DNA of 64,000 nt from an uncultured Enhydrobacter sp. (lineage in GTDB: Bacteria; Pseudomonadota; Gammaproteobacteria; Pseudomonadales; Moraxellaceae). The stretch lies in the NCBI GenBank assembly GCA_946222995.1, contig CAMIOS010000002.1, positions 131,824 to 195,823 on the forward strand, written 5' to 3'. The translations under genes and the position numbers were made by a program. Numbering within the stretch: position 1 is the stretch's first letter; each line of letters begins with the position of its first letter. Below the pieces are notes generated by a model that was not told the origin of the DNA, did no database searches, and was given only the letters and a program-made list of their open reading frames with translations. Shown here one piece after another: positions 35,951-45,734 of this stretch.

Positions 35951-37156
35951 TTAAACTGTTGGTTTTTTAGCAAAAAAATTCACCACCACACACAGCAGCA
36001 TGGTTACCCCAATCACCGGTAAGGTGTTGCCGATATCAAGCGGATGAACAAGCCAATAACGGTACAAGCCAAACCCCATTGCCCAAATAATCAGATTTTT
36101 GCTATTAAAACTTTGTTGCATGGTATTGGTTTTTAGGATAAAAAAGTCGGTAATCTGAATCGCCGCCATCGGGGCAAATACCGAGCCTAGAAAGTATAAA
36201 AAATCGGTGATATTATCCATCGCAAACAACATGGCAGCGATGGTACACATTAGTGTAATACCAATCGCCAAGCCTTTTTCGGGCCACTTATGCCACAGCG
36301 ACACCCCAGACACGCCAGCGGAATACGCATCCAAAAACGTTGTGGTCACGGTGGCAAAGACAATCAGCCATAGCCCAGCCACCCCTAGCCCAAAATGCAA
36401 TAGCATCTGGGCAAAATCCGTCTCTTGGGTGTATAATGCCATACCCAGTCCAATGGCATACATCCAGGCACTTATCACCGCGTAACTGACGCTACTCACC
36501 ACCGTGGCTTGTAGCGGTTTTTTGGCAGTACGCGTGTAATCACTGATAAGTGGCAGCCAAGACAAGGGCATAATAACTGACAATTCAACCGCTGCCCCAA
36601 AGCTCATTGGTGCTGATGTCGTGTTCATTATGGTATTGCTCATCGAATGCACGTTCGATAAACCAAATAATTTAAACGATAAAATCACCGTCAAAATAAA
36701 TAACCCTACCACCGCTAGCGCATTGATTTTGCTAAAAAAACGATTGCCTACCCATAACCATAACACAATCAACGCCCCGATCACCCCACACCACACTGCC
36801 TGTCCAATCTGCCAAATGCCATTGACCGCCAATGCCCCATCATAAATCATGATGGCTGTCCAACCGATCAGCTGTATGAGATTGAGCAACGCAAACAGCC
36901 GACCGCCACGAAACCCAAAACTGCGTTTGACCGTTTCCATCGCACTTTGTCGCCCAATCGCCCCGATATAGCCGACCAAAAAAAATAGCAAGCCGCCTAT
37001 CAAATGCCCAATGACAATCGCTAGTAAACCACGCCCCCACCCCAACGGCGCTAAATACGCGCCTGTCAAAATTTCGGCAATCGACACGCCTGCCCCCGCC
37101 CACAGCAAAGCATGATAACTGTTATTTGTTTGAATGGTGCTTTGGCTGGTATCCAT
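35951..37156 (-). CDS. cytX: NCS1-family transporter, putative hydroxymethylpyrimidine transporter CytX
   Basis: 401 residues with about twelve membrane helices. Family marks: WAGAGVSIAEILTGAYLAPL at the N-terminus, GFRGGRLFALLNLIQLIGWT, and MPLSWLPLISDYTRTAKKP. The short length and N-terminus fit CytX, an uptake protein for the thiamine pyrimidine, better than CodB or uracil permeases. AAGGA lies before the ATG. CytX genes are often under a TPP riboswitch, but only about 70 bases separate this gene from the ahpC terminator and no riboswitch is seen, so regulation by thiamine is not supported here. Confidence 0.8.
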   Translation of the reverse strand: MDTSQSTIQTNNSYHALLWAGAGVSIAEILTGAYLAPLGWGRGLLAIVIGHLIGGLLFFLVGYIGAIGRQSAMETVKRSFGFRGGRLFALLNLIQLIGWTAIMIYDGALAVNGIWQIGQAVWCGVIGALIVLWLWVGNRFFSKINALAVVGLFILTVILSFKLFGLSNVHSMSNTIMNTTSAPMSFGAAVELSVIMPLSWLPLISDYTRTAKKPLQATVVSSVSYAVISAWMYAIGLGMALYTQETDFAQMLLHFGLGVAGLWLIVFATVTTTFLDAYSAGVSGVSLWHKWPEKGLAIGITLMCTIAAMLFAMDNITDFLYFLGSVFAPMAAIQITDFFILKTNTMQQSFNSKNLIIWAMGFGLYRYWLVHPLDIGNTLPVIGVTMLLCVVVNFFAKKPTV

Positions 37157-37227
37157 CGGTATCCTTATGGGTTGAAAATGGCAATTTGACTGAATTTATC
37201 GGCTATATTAACCAAAATTGCGCCAGC

Positions 37228-37257
37228 AAAAAACCCCAAATATCGCTATTTGGGGTT
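37228..37257 (-). terminator. Intrinsic terminator of ahpC
   Basis: A perfect 11-base-pair stem (AACCCCAAATA with TATTTGGGGTT), loop TCGC, followed by T residues on the minus strand. It lies about 40 bases past the ahpC stop. Confidence 0.9.
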
Positions 37258-37299
37258 GTGTTGGACTAATTTTAATCAGCAAAAATAAGATTTATTGTC

Positions 37300-37866
37300 T
37301 TAAATTTTACCAACGAGGTCAAGGCTTGGTTTTAAGGTTTCTTTACCTTTTTCCCATGCGGCAGGACAGACTTCGCCATCGTTGTCACGTACATATTGAG
37401 CGGCTTGAATTTTACGGATTAAGTCTTTGGCAGAACGACCGATACCCAAGTCATGAATTTCAGCGACTTTGATTTTGCCATCGGGGTCAACCAAGAAAGT
37501 ACCACGCAAGGCAGCGTTGTCATCTTCAATCATCACGTTAAAGCCACGGGTAATTTTGCCAGTACCATCGCCTAGCATTGGGTATTTAACTTTACCAATG
37601 GCAGGTGACGCATCCGCCCATGCTTTGTGCACAAAGTGGGTATCAGTCGATACGGCATACACTTCAACACCCATCGCTTTGATTTCGTCGTAATGGTCTG
37701 CCATGTCTTCAAGCTCAGTTGGACAAACAAAAGTAAAATCGTGTGGATAGAAGAAGAATACTGCCCATTTGCCTTTGACATCATCTGATGAGATTTCTTT
37801 AAACTCACCATTAACATACGCTTGGGTTTTAAATTCTGGAATGGTTTGATTAATAATTGCAGCCAT
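37300..37866 (-). CDS. ahpC: Alkyl hydroperoxide reductase subunit C (peroxiredoxin)
   Basis: 188 residues, a typical 2-Cys peroxiredoxin. Reduces hydrogen peroxide and organic peroxides; AhpF recycles it. Peroxidatic Cys48 lies in FTFVCPTEL, the catalytic Arg in RGTFLVDP, and the resolving Cys167 in GEVCPAAW. The C-terminus PSLDLVGKI is that of AhpC1-type enzymes. AAAGGAGC precedes the ATG. It diverges from oxyR across a 490-base gap, consistent with OxyR control, though no clear OxyR box was found. Confidence 0.97.
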   Translation of the reverse strand: MAAIINQTIPEFKTQAYVNGEFKEISSDDVKGKWAVFFFYPHDFTFVCPTELEDMADHYDEIKAMGVEVYAVSTDTHFVHKAWADASPAIGKVKYPMLGDGTGKITRGFNVMIEDDNAALRGTFLVDPDGKIKVAEIHDLGIGRSAKDLIRKIQAAQYVRDNDGEVCPAAWEKGKETLKPSLDLVGKI

Positions 37867-38358
37867 GATAGCTCCTTTTTTTTGGTTTTAATATAAAAAT
37901 AGTCATAAATAAAATACCACGCTTATTTGTAACTAGTTTTGACAAGTGCTAATTGATAAACGTAATCAGCCAAATAATCATCAACTTGAACATCACAAAT
38001 AAGTGATATAGTGATACCACAACCACCATGTCATAAGCAACCTTTTGTCTTATCCAACACAAAAAATGCTACAAAAAATTGCGAAATAGGGGTGATGCTG
38101 TGGGATATATTACCCCAGTTTGATTATTAGTCTAGTTAAAAGTTTTGATAAAATAGATTGATTTTTTAAATAATTATTTTGGTGTCTTCCTGTGACTTGA
38201 CTTTATGGCAAAATAAGTGAATGTTATGAGTAGACGCTTGTTGCTTAAATCATAAAAACTGCCTATAGTAATTGGTAAGCTTCCCAGCGTCTGTCATTGA
38301 TCTATCGCTGCATTGATATTTTTTAGCACTTAATCACTTAACCCATTACTATTATATT
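37867..38358. other. Long divergent intergenic region between ahpC and oxyR
   Basis: About 490 AT-rich bases, one of the longest gene-free gaps of the window. It contains an ATCAC-N6-GTGAT dyad at 37992-38007 (with a further GTGAT at 38010) and a GGGGTGAT/ATTACCCC inverted repeat at 38089-38116. Neither matches the OxyR consensus of four ATAG/CTAT elements. No open frame or RNA gene was recognised. Confidence 0.5.
37992..38014. promoter_or_regulatory. Dyad upstream of ahpC, possible operator
   Basis: ATCAC and GTGAT are separated by six bases, with another GTGAT three bases later. It lies about 130 bases upstream of the ahpC ATG. It is a candidate binding site only; the binding protein is unknown. 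Confidence 0.25.
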
Positions 38359-39258
38359 ATGATAACACTTCGTCAACTTGAGTTTGCCCTAGCCGTAGCA
38401 AAATATAGACACTTTAAACGTGCGGCAGAAGCCTGTAATATTTCCCAATCTGCCCTAAGCCTTGGGATTGCCGAATTCGAAAAACAGCTTGGCACCCAAA
38501 TTTTTGAGCGCAATAATAAACAAGTTTTGATTACCCCGATTGGCGAGGAAATTCTTGAACGGGCTAAGCGGATTTTTTCGGAAGTCAATGACTTGGTGAC
38601 ACGGGCACAAACGCACCAAACCCCACTGGCTTACCCGATGACCATTGGTATTATTCCAACCATTGCCCCATTTTTATTGCCCAAGGTGTTGCCTGTGTTG
38701 CGCCAAGCATTTCCCACCTTTCAATTGAATGTGGTAGAGGAGCAGACCGAGCGATTGATTGAAAAAGTGCGTTACGGGGCAATTGATACCGCCATTATCG
38801 CCCTGCCTTACCCAACCGATGGACTATTAACCTTTGAATTTTGGGCAGAAGAATTTTTGGCAGTCTTTGCCCATGACGATCCCCATGCCCAACTTACAAA
38901 AATCTCTGCCGAATCCTTGGCAAATAGCAATTTGATGCTACTGGGCGAAGGGCATTGTTTGACCGACCATGCGTTGTCCGTGTGTCATCTTGACAAACAA
39001 AAGCTAAAAAATAGCTTTAGTGAAGCCAGCCTACATACGCTGATTCAAATGGCGTTAAGCGGGATGGGAACGACCCTTATCCCACAAATGGCAAGCGAAC
39101 AAATTCGCCAACAAAATCCCGATGTGGCATTGATTCCGTTGGATGAAGCTACGCCGCACCGCAGGTTGGCGTTTATCACACGGCTCAATTACGCTCGTGT
39201 GGATGATGTGAATTTATTGGGAGGTTTATTTGCAAATGCATTAACGATAACTGCTTAA
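38359..39258 (+). CDS. oxyR: Hydrogen peroxide-sensing transcription regulator OxyR
   Basis: 299 residues, a LysR-type regulator. The N-terminal winged helix (MITLRQLEFALAVAKYRHFK, then SQSALSLGIAEFEKQLG) is followed by a substrate domain whose redox cysteines are Cys200 and Cys209 in GEGHCLTDHALSVC, spaced exactly as Cys199/Cys208 in E. coli OxyR. Oxidation to a disulfide would activate it. MSGMGTTLIP-type motif is present as LSGMGTTLIPQM. Next to ahpC and near ahpF, its likely targets. No ribosome binding site is evident. Confidence 0.95.
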   Translation: MITLRQLEFALAVAKYRHFKRAAEACNISQSALSLGIAEFEKQLGTQIFERNNKQVLITPIGEEILERAKRIFSEVNDLVTRAQTHQTPLAYPMTIGIIPTIAPFLLPKVLPVLRQAFPTFQLNVVEEQTERLIEKVRYGAIDTAIIALPYPTDGLLTFEFWAEEFLAVFAHDDPHAQLTKISAESLANSNLMLLGEGHCLTDHALSVCHLDKQKLKNSFSEASLHTLIQMALSGMGTTLIPQMASEQIRQQNPDVALIPLDEATPHRRLAFITRLNYARVDDVNLLGGLFANALTITA

Positions 39259-39322
39259 TGGTGTTTACCCAGTTTTTTAATTTACTTAGCAAACGGTTAG
39301 ATTGCAAACAAGTGATGGATTT

Positions 39323-40816
39323 ATGCTTACCTTACTTCATACCTCTGATTGGCACTTAGGTCGTAGACTTTATGGCAAACCTCGCTATGAGGAATTTGCC
39401 CGTTTTTTGGCTTGGCAAGTTGAGATGATTGATCGTCATCAAGTCGATGTGCTGTTAATAGCAGGCGATATTTTTGACACCACCAGTCCAAGCAACCAAG
39501 CCCAATCGCTATATTATGATTTTTTATACAAAGTTAACCAGACCGACTGTCGTCATGTGGTGATAGTGGGGGGCAATCATGATTCGCCAAGTTTTTTGGA
39601 TGCACCAAAAGCCTTGTTAAAAGGTTTTAATATTCATGTTATCGGTAGTATCAGCGACCAGCTGGATGATGAAATTTTGATACTCACCGACGCTCAAGGC
39701 ACACCGGAGATGATTATCATCGCTGTGCCGTATCTACGTGACCGAGATGTCCGCACGGTGGCAAGTGGCGAGCGACTCGATGACAAAGAAAATAAATTAA
39801 TCCAAGGTATTCGCTCACATTACCAAGCGGTGACCGAGCTTGCCATTGTGCGACAACGAGCCCTTGAACAGCAAACGGGTAAAAAAATTCCCCTGATTGG
39901 TACGGGACATTTGTTTGCCGCGGGGGGCAAAACGATAGAAGATGATGGCGTGCGTGAACTGTATGTCGGCTCGCTTGCCCATGTGAGTGCCGATATTTTT
40001 GATCGTCATTTGGATTATGTGGCACTCGGGCATTTGCATGTGCCTCAGAATGTGGGCGGACAGGCACATATCCGCTACAGTGGCTCCCCGATTGCGATGG
40101 GATTTGGCGAGGCTAGCCAGCAAAAACAAGTGCATTTGGTACGATTTGCAGTAGAACAAAAATTGGCAGAACAACCTGTTTTTCCATTAATCAGTAAGCT
40201 TTCATCCTCGCTTGTAGCCGTTCATTCATCCAGTCATCGCCATCCTCTATTGGATAAAGTGAAAAAAGCCAACCCTACCCGTCATCAAGATACATGCGAT
40301 TTTACTTTATTACTTGATGATGAACTTGGCAAAACGGCAACAACGACCCCACGTTCAACTGCCTTAGATTCGATTGATTTGACCGAACCTTATAACTTGG
40401 TGTTACTTAGCGATACGATTTTGCTTCAATCGCTTGCGGTACCAACGTTTCAGCCTTTATTGAGTGTCAAAGGCGATTGGCAGACCATCCAAGCCACCTT
40501 AGAGCCACTCAAAAAATCCAATCAATCCTTTTGGCTTGAAGTGATTTATGACAGCGACACGGTGATGGGTGACTTACGAGAACGTCTCGATGCGCTGATA
40601 AAAGACAGTCAACTTGAGGTGATTCGGCTAAAAAATCTACAAATCAAAAACCACACCCTGCAAGCCCAATCTAGCAACGAAACACTTGAAGAGCTTGATG
40701 AACAACAAGTATTTGAGCGTTGCTTAATGGCGCATAATGTGTCCGATGCACAAAAACCTGTGATGTGGGCGAGATATTATGATGTATTGGAAAGTTTGCG
40801 AGAAAATAACTCATGA
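39323..40816 (+). CDS. sbcD: Exonuclease subunit SbcD
   Basis: 497 residues from ATG at 39323; the longer frame starts at a TTG seven codons earlier. The nuclease half of the SbcCD (Mre11-Rad50-like) complex, which cleaves hairpins and blocked DNA ends. Metal-site motifs: HTSDWHLGR, LIAGDIFD, VVIVGGNHDS, GTGHLFAAGG and YVALGHLHVPQ. A C-terminal capping region (about 270-497) is longer than in E. coli and holds a Ser/His-rich stretch near 300. The stop overlaps the sbcC ATG (ATGA), so the two are coupled. Confidence 0.95.
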   Translation: MLTLLHTSDWHLGRRLYGKPRYEEFARFLAWQVEMIDRHQVDVLLIAGDIFDTTSPSNQAQSLYYDFLYKVNQTDCRHVVIVGGNHDSPSFLDAPKALLKGFNIHVIGSISDQLDDEILILTDAQGTPEMIIIAVPYLRDRDVRTVASGERLDDKENKLIQGIRSHYQAVTELAIVRQRALEQQTGKKIPLIGTGHLFAAGGKTIEDDGVRELYVGSLAHVSADIFDRHLDYVALGHLHVPQNVGGQAHIRYSGSPIAMGFGEASQQKQVHLVRFAVEQKLAEQPVFPLISKLSSSLVAVHSSSHRHPLLDKVKKANPTRHQDTCDFTLLLDDELGKTATTTPRSTALDSIDLTEPYNLVLLSDTILLQSLAVPTFQPLLSVKGDWQTIQATLEPLKKSNQSFWLEVIYDSDTVMGDLRERLDALIKDSQLEVIRLKNLQIKNHTLQAQSSNETLEELDEQQVFERCLMAHNVSDAQKPVMWARYYDVLESLRENNS

Positions 40817-43800
40817 GAATTCTAAAACTGCGTTTTGCAAACCTAAATTCGTTGGTAGGTGAATGGCAAATTGACTTTACCGCGTCTGCTTACACTGATA
40901 ACGGTATTTTTGCCATTACAGGGGCAACAGGGGCGGGTAAAAGTACCATTTTGGATGCGATTTGTTTGGCATTGTATGGGGCAACGCCACGCTTAGGCGA
41001 TATTACCAAAAGCAAAAATGACTTGATGTCACGCCATACCCTCGATTGTTTTAGCGAAGTGATTTTTGCTACCCAGACAGGCAGTTACCGTTGCCAATGG
41101 ACACAACGTCGAGCCAAAAAAACCGGCACATTGCAGGCACCCAAACACGAAATCGCAGAATACCTTGATGCCGATAAAGACGGCAAACTCATTGAAGAAA
41201 AAGCAACTCGTACTAAACAAAAAGTCGAAGAAATCACCGGCATGGATTTTTATCGTTTTACCCGTGCCATGTTGCTTGCTCAAGGCAGTTTTGCCGCCTT
41301 TTTACAAGCATCAAGTGATGAGCGCTCGCCCATTCTTGAGCAAATCACGGGCACCGAAATTTACAGCGAAATTTCCAAAAAAGTGCATGAATTTAAAACC
41401 ACCAGCGACAATGATTTAAAGTCCGCGCAAGCCAAACTCTCGGGCATGTCTATATTATCAAGCCAGGAAGAACAAGCCCTCATCGAGCAACAAGATAAAT
41501 TACAGACACAGTTAAATAACACAAACTTAAAGATAGACAATCTAGAAGCAGATAAAGTTTGGCAAACCAGTTTAAGCGATTGTCGGGCACAAATTGCCAT
41601 CCTTAGCCAACAAAAATTGGATCTACAAAAAAAAATCACTGAATTTGCTCCACAACAAATCCGCCTACAACGAGCAACCAAGGCCCTTACACTGTCGGCA
41701 CCAGCGACCGAATTAAGCTTGATGACCAAACAGCTCACGCAGCAAACCCAAGATTTGGCAAATCTCAAACAACAACGCCCTACTCTACGAGCCCACTACC
41801 AAATGGCCGAGCGGCAACTTGCGGATGACTATACCACATTACAGACGGCTGAAAATGCCTTGCTCATAGCGCAACCGTTATTAAATCAAGTCCGAGAGCT
41901 CGACAGCCAACGCCAACAGCAGCAGCAGCAATTACAAGAAATCAATGCGTCAATCCAAGCGCTAAACCAGCAAATTAGCAAGAATAATCTGGCATTAACG
42001 CAACAAAAGCAGCAGCAACAGCACTATCAAAAGCAGCAGCAACAGTTATTAAGTGAGCAGCAAGCCAATCCCAATGTTGATGAAATGACAAAAACATTGG
42101 CAATACTGCCTGAATTAAATACCACACTCGCTACCTTAGAACAAGAAAAGGTTAATCTGACCGCTGAACACCAACAACTACAACAACAGCATGAAAACGA
42201 TAAAAAGCAGGCTCAAATTTTTTTGCAGAATTTGTCTGGGCTTGAACATGAACTGACTGCTGCCAAAGCCGAACAGCAGGCGCTTGAGCAAACTTTAAAC
42301 CACTTAAGCGATGGTCAAAGTATTACCGCCCTACGCCAATCCCATGAACAGCTTTGGCTACAACAAAATCACGTCACCGCCATTAAGCATGCGCTGGATG
42401 AATGGCAACACAATTATCACCAGTATCTCGAACATCAAAAGGAGTATGCCCAAGCGACTACCCAACTTACCGCACTTGAACAACGCTTACAACAAGTGTC
42501 TAATGACTATCAACACACCCAACAACAGGTAGAGACATTAGAACAAAATGTTCAGCTACTTAATCAAATTGAGGATTTTACACAACGACGTCAACACCTT
42601 ATTCACGGCGAGCCTTGCCCTTTGTGCGGATCGACTGAGCACCCGTTTGTCAAAGATCCCACCGTTACCCAACAGGCTAGCCAATCTAGACAAAAATTGT
42701 CAGATACCAAATACCAATTATCTCAGCTTGAGGCGGCGTTACGTCATTTGGGTATTGAGCAAAATAATTGCGTTAATCGCCAGCAGTTTTTACAACAACA
42801 AAATGCGCAATTAGCCCAAAAAAACCAACAGCTGATTCAGCGTATCGACAGTGATTTATCGGCATTGCCCAACGCCCAAGCTTTAAGCCAAACATGGCAT
42901 ACTTTGCGAAGTCATAGCAATAATGCCCAATCAAGTCTTGCTAATGCCAAGCTTGATATCAGCATACAGAATATCAAACAGAATACCAATGACTTTTCCC
43001 ATCAACTTGGGCGTTACGATCAAGGCATCAGCGAGCAATCCACCCTGCTACAACAACGTCTAGCTGATTTTGAAGCTCAGCAAAACGCCTATCACACTCT
43101 CCAAAAGCACATAGCCAGTTTATCTGAACGCTATAATCAACAACACAATCAACAAACGTCACTCAGTAGTCGACAGCAACGTGATATTGAGCGTATTGAG
43201 CAGCTTGGTCATTTATTGACGGCAAATGCCGAACACACAAGCCACCTACAACAGCGCATTACTGGGTTACTGTTACCATTTAATGCGCAATTGTCCCTGC
43301 ATTTTTCTGCAGATATTGCGCTTAATCAACAAGCCGTTGGCGGGTATATTGATAGATTACAACAACATTGTGATGATGTTCGACAGTGTGAGCAACGCCT
43401 TGCTACCTTGACTGAACAAATCAACAAGACGCATACCAACCTTGCAAGTTTATCAAGCCAGCAACAAAGCCTAACTGCCCAATTACAGCAAGCACAGCAA
43501 AAGCAACAGAGCGTGACTGCCACCTTACAACAACTGACCGAGGAACGTTGGCAAAAATTTGGCGATAAGACCATCAACGCCGAAGAAAATCGCTTAAATG
43601 ATGCCAAAAATCAAGCGTTTGACACATGGCGAGCCAGTGAACATGCCTTAAATCAATTAACCCAGCGACTGACCCTTATTAATACACAAATTGACAACTT
43701 AACCACCCGTATTGACCAATTACAGACTTCGCAACATGATTTGCAACAGCAGTTGCATAAGCGGTTAGTGGCGGTAGGATTTTTGGATTATGCGGATTTT

Positions 43801-44628
43801 GAATCGGCAAACTTGTCTGATCACGAGCGTGAACAACTTCAGCAAGCTGCCAATCAACTTTCTGAGCAACAACAACGCAATGATAGCCTGCTACAGCAAG
43901 CCAAGGCCCAAGAACAGCATTTGCTTGCCAGTCCTCGTAGCGAGCTTTCGCTGGCTCAAATTATGGCATCACTGAATACAGAGCAACAGACTTTAAGTCA
44001 GTTGCAACAAGCGTTTGGCGCGGTGGAGCAGTCAATCAAAGCCAACCAACAGCTAAAAGCGACCCAAGCCAACCTAATTGCGATCATCGAACAAAAAGCC
44101 CAATATGCCAAAGAATGGAAAGATTTACACGACTTAATCGGCTCAAGCGATGGTAAAAAATTTCGCAATTTTGCCCAAGGGTTGACCTTCAACATCATGA
44201 TAAACCATGCCAATGAACAGCTTAAAAAAATGAGTGACCGCTACCTATTGCTAGCTGACCGCAAAGAACCGCTTATGCTCAATGTGCTGGATAACTACCA
44301 AGGCGGCGAGATCCGTACCAGTAAAAATTTATCGGGTGGTGAGAGTTTTATTATCAGTCTAGCGTTAGCATTAGGGCTATCGAATATGGCAAGTCATCGC
44401 ATGCAGGTCGATTCGCTATTTTTGGATGAAGGCTTTGGCACACTCGATGAAGATGCCCTAGATACAGCGTTAGATACACTCACAACCCTTCAGCAATCTG
44501 GCAAATTAATCGGGGTAATTTCGCATATTCAAGCGTTAAAAGATAGAATTAGCAACCAAATCCAAGTGGTACCTCAGACCGGCGGGGTCAGTAAAATCAG
44601 TGGTGCGGGGGTGAGTAAAATAGCGTAA
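40813..44628 (+). CDS. sbcC: Exonuclease subunit SbcC (Rad50-like ATPase)
   Basis: 1271 residues. The Walker A motif GATGAGKST lies at 37-45, with long coiled-coil arms on either side of a zinc hook CPLC at 602-605, then the ABC signature LSGGE at 1173-1177 and Walker B SLFLDEGFGT near 1196-1205. It binds ATP and DNA ends and controls the SbcD nuclease. The coiled coils are unusually rich in glutamine (runs such as QQQQQLQ and QQKQQQQ), and the protein is longer than the E. coli form (about 1050). Its start overlaps sbcD by four bases. Confidence 0.96.
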   Translation: MRILKLRFANLNSLVGEWQIDFTASAYTDNGIFAITGATGAGKSTILDAICLALYGATPRLGDITKSKNDLMSRHTLDCFSEVIFATQTGSYRCQWTQRRAKKTGTLQAPKHEIAEYLDADKDGKLIEEKATRTKQKVEEITGMDFYRFTRAMLLAQGSFAAFLQASSDERSPILEQITGTEIYSEISKKVHEFKTTSDNDLKSAQAKLSGMSILSSQEEQALIEQQDKLQTQLNNTNLKIDNLEADKVWQTSLSDCRAQIAILSQQKLDLQKKITEFAPQQIRLQRATKALTLSAPATELSLMTKQLTQQTQDLANLKQQRPTLRAHYQMAERQLADDYTTLQTAENALLIAQPLLNQVRELDSQRQQQQQQLQEINASIQALNQQISKNNLALTQQKQQQQHYQKQQQQLLSEQQANPNVDEMTKTLAILPELNTTLATLEQEKVNLTAEHQQLQQQHENDKKQAQIFLQNLSGLEHELTAAKAEQQALEQTLNHLSDGQSITALRQSHEQLWLQQNHVTAIKHALDEWQHNYHQYLEHQKEYAQATTQLTALEQRLQQVSNDYQHTQQQVETLEQNVQLLNQIEDFTQRRQHLIHGEPCPLCGSTEHPFVKDPTVTQQASQSRQKLSDTKYQLSQLEAALRHLGIEQNNCVNRQQFLQQQNAQLAQKNQQLIQRIDSDLSALPNAQALSQTWHTLRSHSNNAQSSLANAKLDISIQNIKQNTNDFSHQLGRYDQGISEQSTLLQQRLADFEAQQNAYHTLQKHIASLSERYNQQHNQQTSLSSRQQRDIERIEQLGHLLTANAEHTSHLQQRITGLLLPFNAQLSLHFSADIALNQQAVGGYIDRLQQHCDDVRQCEQRLATLTEQINKTHTNLASLSSQQQSLTAQLQQAQQKQQSVTATLQQLTEERWQKFGDKTINAEENRLNDAKNQAFDTWRASEHALNQLTQRLTLINTQIDNLTTRIDQLQTSQHDLQQQLHKRLVAVGFLDYADFESANLSDHEREQLQQAANQLSEQQQRNDSLLQQAKAQEQHLLASPRSELSLAQIMASLNTEQQTLSQLQQAFGAVEQSIKANQQLKATQANLIAIIEQKAQYAKEWKDLHDLIGSSDGKKFRNFAQGLTFNIMINHANEQLKKMSDRYLLLADRKEPLMLNVLDNYQGGEIRTSKNLSGGESFIISLALALGLSNMASHRMQVDSLFLDEGFGTLDEDALDTALDTLTTLQQSGKLIGVISHIQALKDRISNQIQVVPQTGGVSKISGAGVSKIA

Positions 44629-44743
44629 CCCATAAAGCAAATGATATGGTTAAAAATCTTATATTGAGGCTTTTCCCATATCTCAACAGATCACGTTATA
44701 ATGCTGCCTTTGCTAAAGTTGAGTCAACGTTGGGTCACGCTAT

Positions 44744-45670
44744 ATGCTTGAGAGTTTGTTATCATTGTTTTTGATTTTAACACCATTGGTGGTTGGTTTT
44801 TTTATTCCTTTTCCAAAGGCCTGGCTAGGCATTGTCGAGCAAATTTTAGGCAAATTGGTGTTGGTGATTTTATTTTTTATTGGTCTGTCCCTCTCGCTCG
44901 TACCTAACCTTGCTTCGCAGCTCGATGTGATCGTGATTAATGTGGCAGTCTTAGTGGTTTGTTGTTTGGGAATTGGGATGGTGGGTCTGGTTTGGCTCGA
45001 TAAACACCATCCGTGGCAACGACCCACACAATCAGCGACCACGACCCGTACTAATATTTGGGGCAGTATGACCCAACCGATTGTCGTCATCATTGGGTTT
45101 ATAGTTGGCAAGCTTTTAGAAGCCTCTGTCTTATTTGAGCAGCTGATGGTTCATATCGACACCCTGATCAAAGGGCTGCTGATGGGGCTTATTTTGCTTG
45201 TTGGATTGCAGTTATCACATTCGGGTATGACCCTGCGAGAGGTACTGTTTAATAAACGCGGCGTGCAAGTGAGCTTCTTTTTTTGTCTTTGGGTAGCGAT
45301 TGGGGGTATCGTTTTTGGACTTGTGATGCCAAATGTGACTGTGATGCAAGGCTTGGCATTGTCTTCGGGTTATGGTTGGTATTCGTTATCAGGCATTGTG
45401 ATGACTGATAAATATGGGGCAATTTGGGGCAGTGTGGCATTGCTTAATGACTTGATACGTGAGTTTTTGGCATTGGCATTGATTCCCATGTTAATGAAAA
45501 ATTATCCCAGTACCGCCATTGGGCTTGGGGGAGTGACCACGATGGATTTTACCTTGCCGGTGATTCAAGCCTCAGGCGGTAATGAAGTCATCCCGCTTGC
45601 CATGAGTTTTGGCTTTATCGTGAATATTTTATCGCCTGTGCTGATGGTAGTATTTTCGAGTTTTGGCTAA
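44744..45670 (+). CDS. lysO: Lysine exporter LysO family protein
   Basis: 308 residues with about eight hydrophobic segments. It matches LysO (YbjE, DUF340): FIGLSLSLVPNLASQLD, then GLQLSHSGMTLREVL, and the conserved LSSGYGWYSLSGIVMTDKYG and LLNDLIREFLALALIP. LysO exports lysine and its toxic analogue thialysine. The first 80 residues form the small N-terminal domain and the rest the second. It is probably a single-gene unit; sbcC ends 115 bases upstream. No strong ribosome binding site is seen. Confidence 0.9.
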   Translation: MLESLLSLFLILTPLVVGFFIPFPKAWLGIVEQILGKLVLVILFFIGLSLSLVPNLASQLDVIVINVAVLVVCCLGIGMVGLVWLDKHHPWQRPTQSATTTRTNIWGSMTQPIVVIIGFIVGKLLEASVLFEQLMVHIDTLIKGLLMGLILLVGLQLSHSGMTLREVLFNKRGVQVSFFFCLWVAIGGIVFGLVMPNVTVMQGLALSSGYGWYSLSGIVMTDKYGAIWGSVALLNDLIREFLALALIPMLMKNYPSTAIGLGGVTTMDFTLPVIQASGGNEVIPLAMSFGFIVNILSPVLMVVFSSFG

Positions 45671-45674
45671 AAAA

Positions 45675-45694
45675 CGCCAATATTTTTATTGGCG
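45675..45694 (-). terminator. Intrinsic terminator, minus strand, past the ohr remnant
   Basis: CGCCAATA and TATTGGCG enclose TTTT, with TTTTTT following on the minus strand. On the plus strand the T run is poor. So it fits the end of the former ohr gene, whose stop is about 40 bases away, and may also slow lysO transcription. Confidence 0.65.
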
Positions 45695-45734
45695 CTTAAA
45701 AGCGGCGCTTTGTTAAGGCTGCACTGGTATGCAC

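Noticed and set aside
37157..37230. TPP riboswitch expected upstream of cytX
   Set aside because: Only about 70 bases are free between cytX and the ahpC terminator, and no THI-box sequence is visible.
37867..38358. OxyR binding site between ahpC and oxyR
   Set aside because: ATAG and CTAT tetramers occur singly but never in the spaced four-element consensus, so no site is called.
44740..45111. 123-codon minus-strand open frame
   Set aside because: Antisense to the well-matched lysO gene.
45675..45694. Hairpin as a lysO terminator
   Set aside because: The T run is good only on the minus strand, so it was assigned to the ohr side instead.
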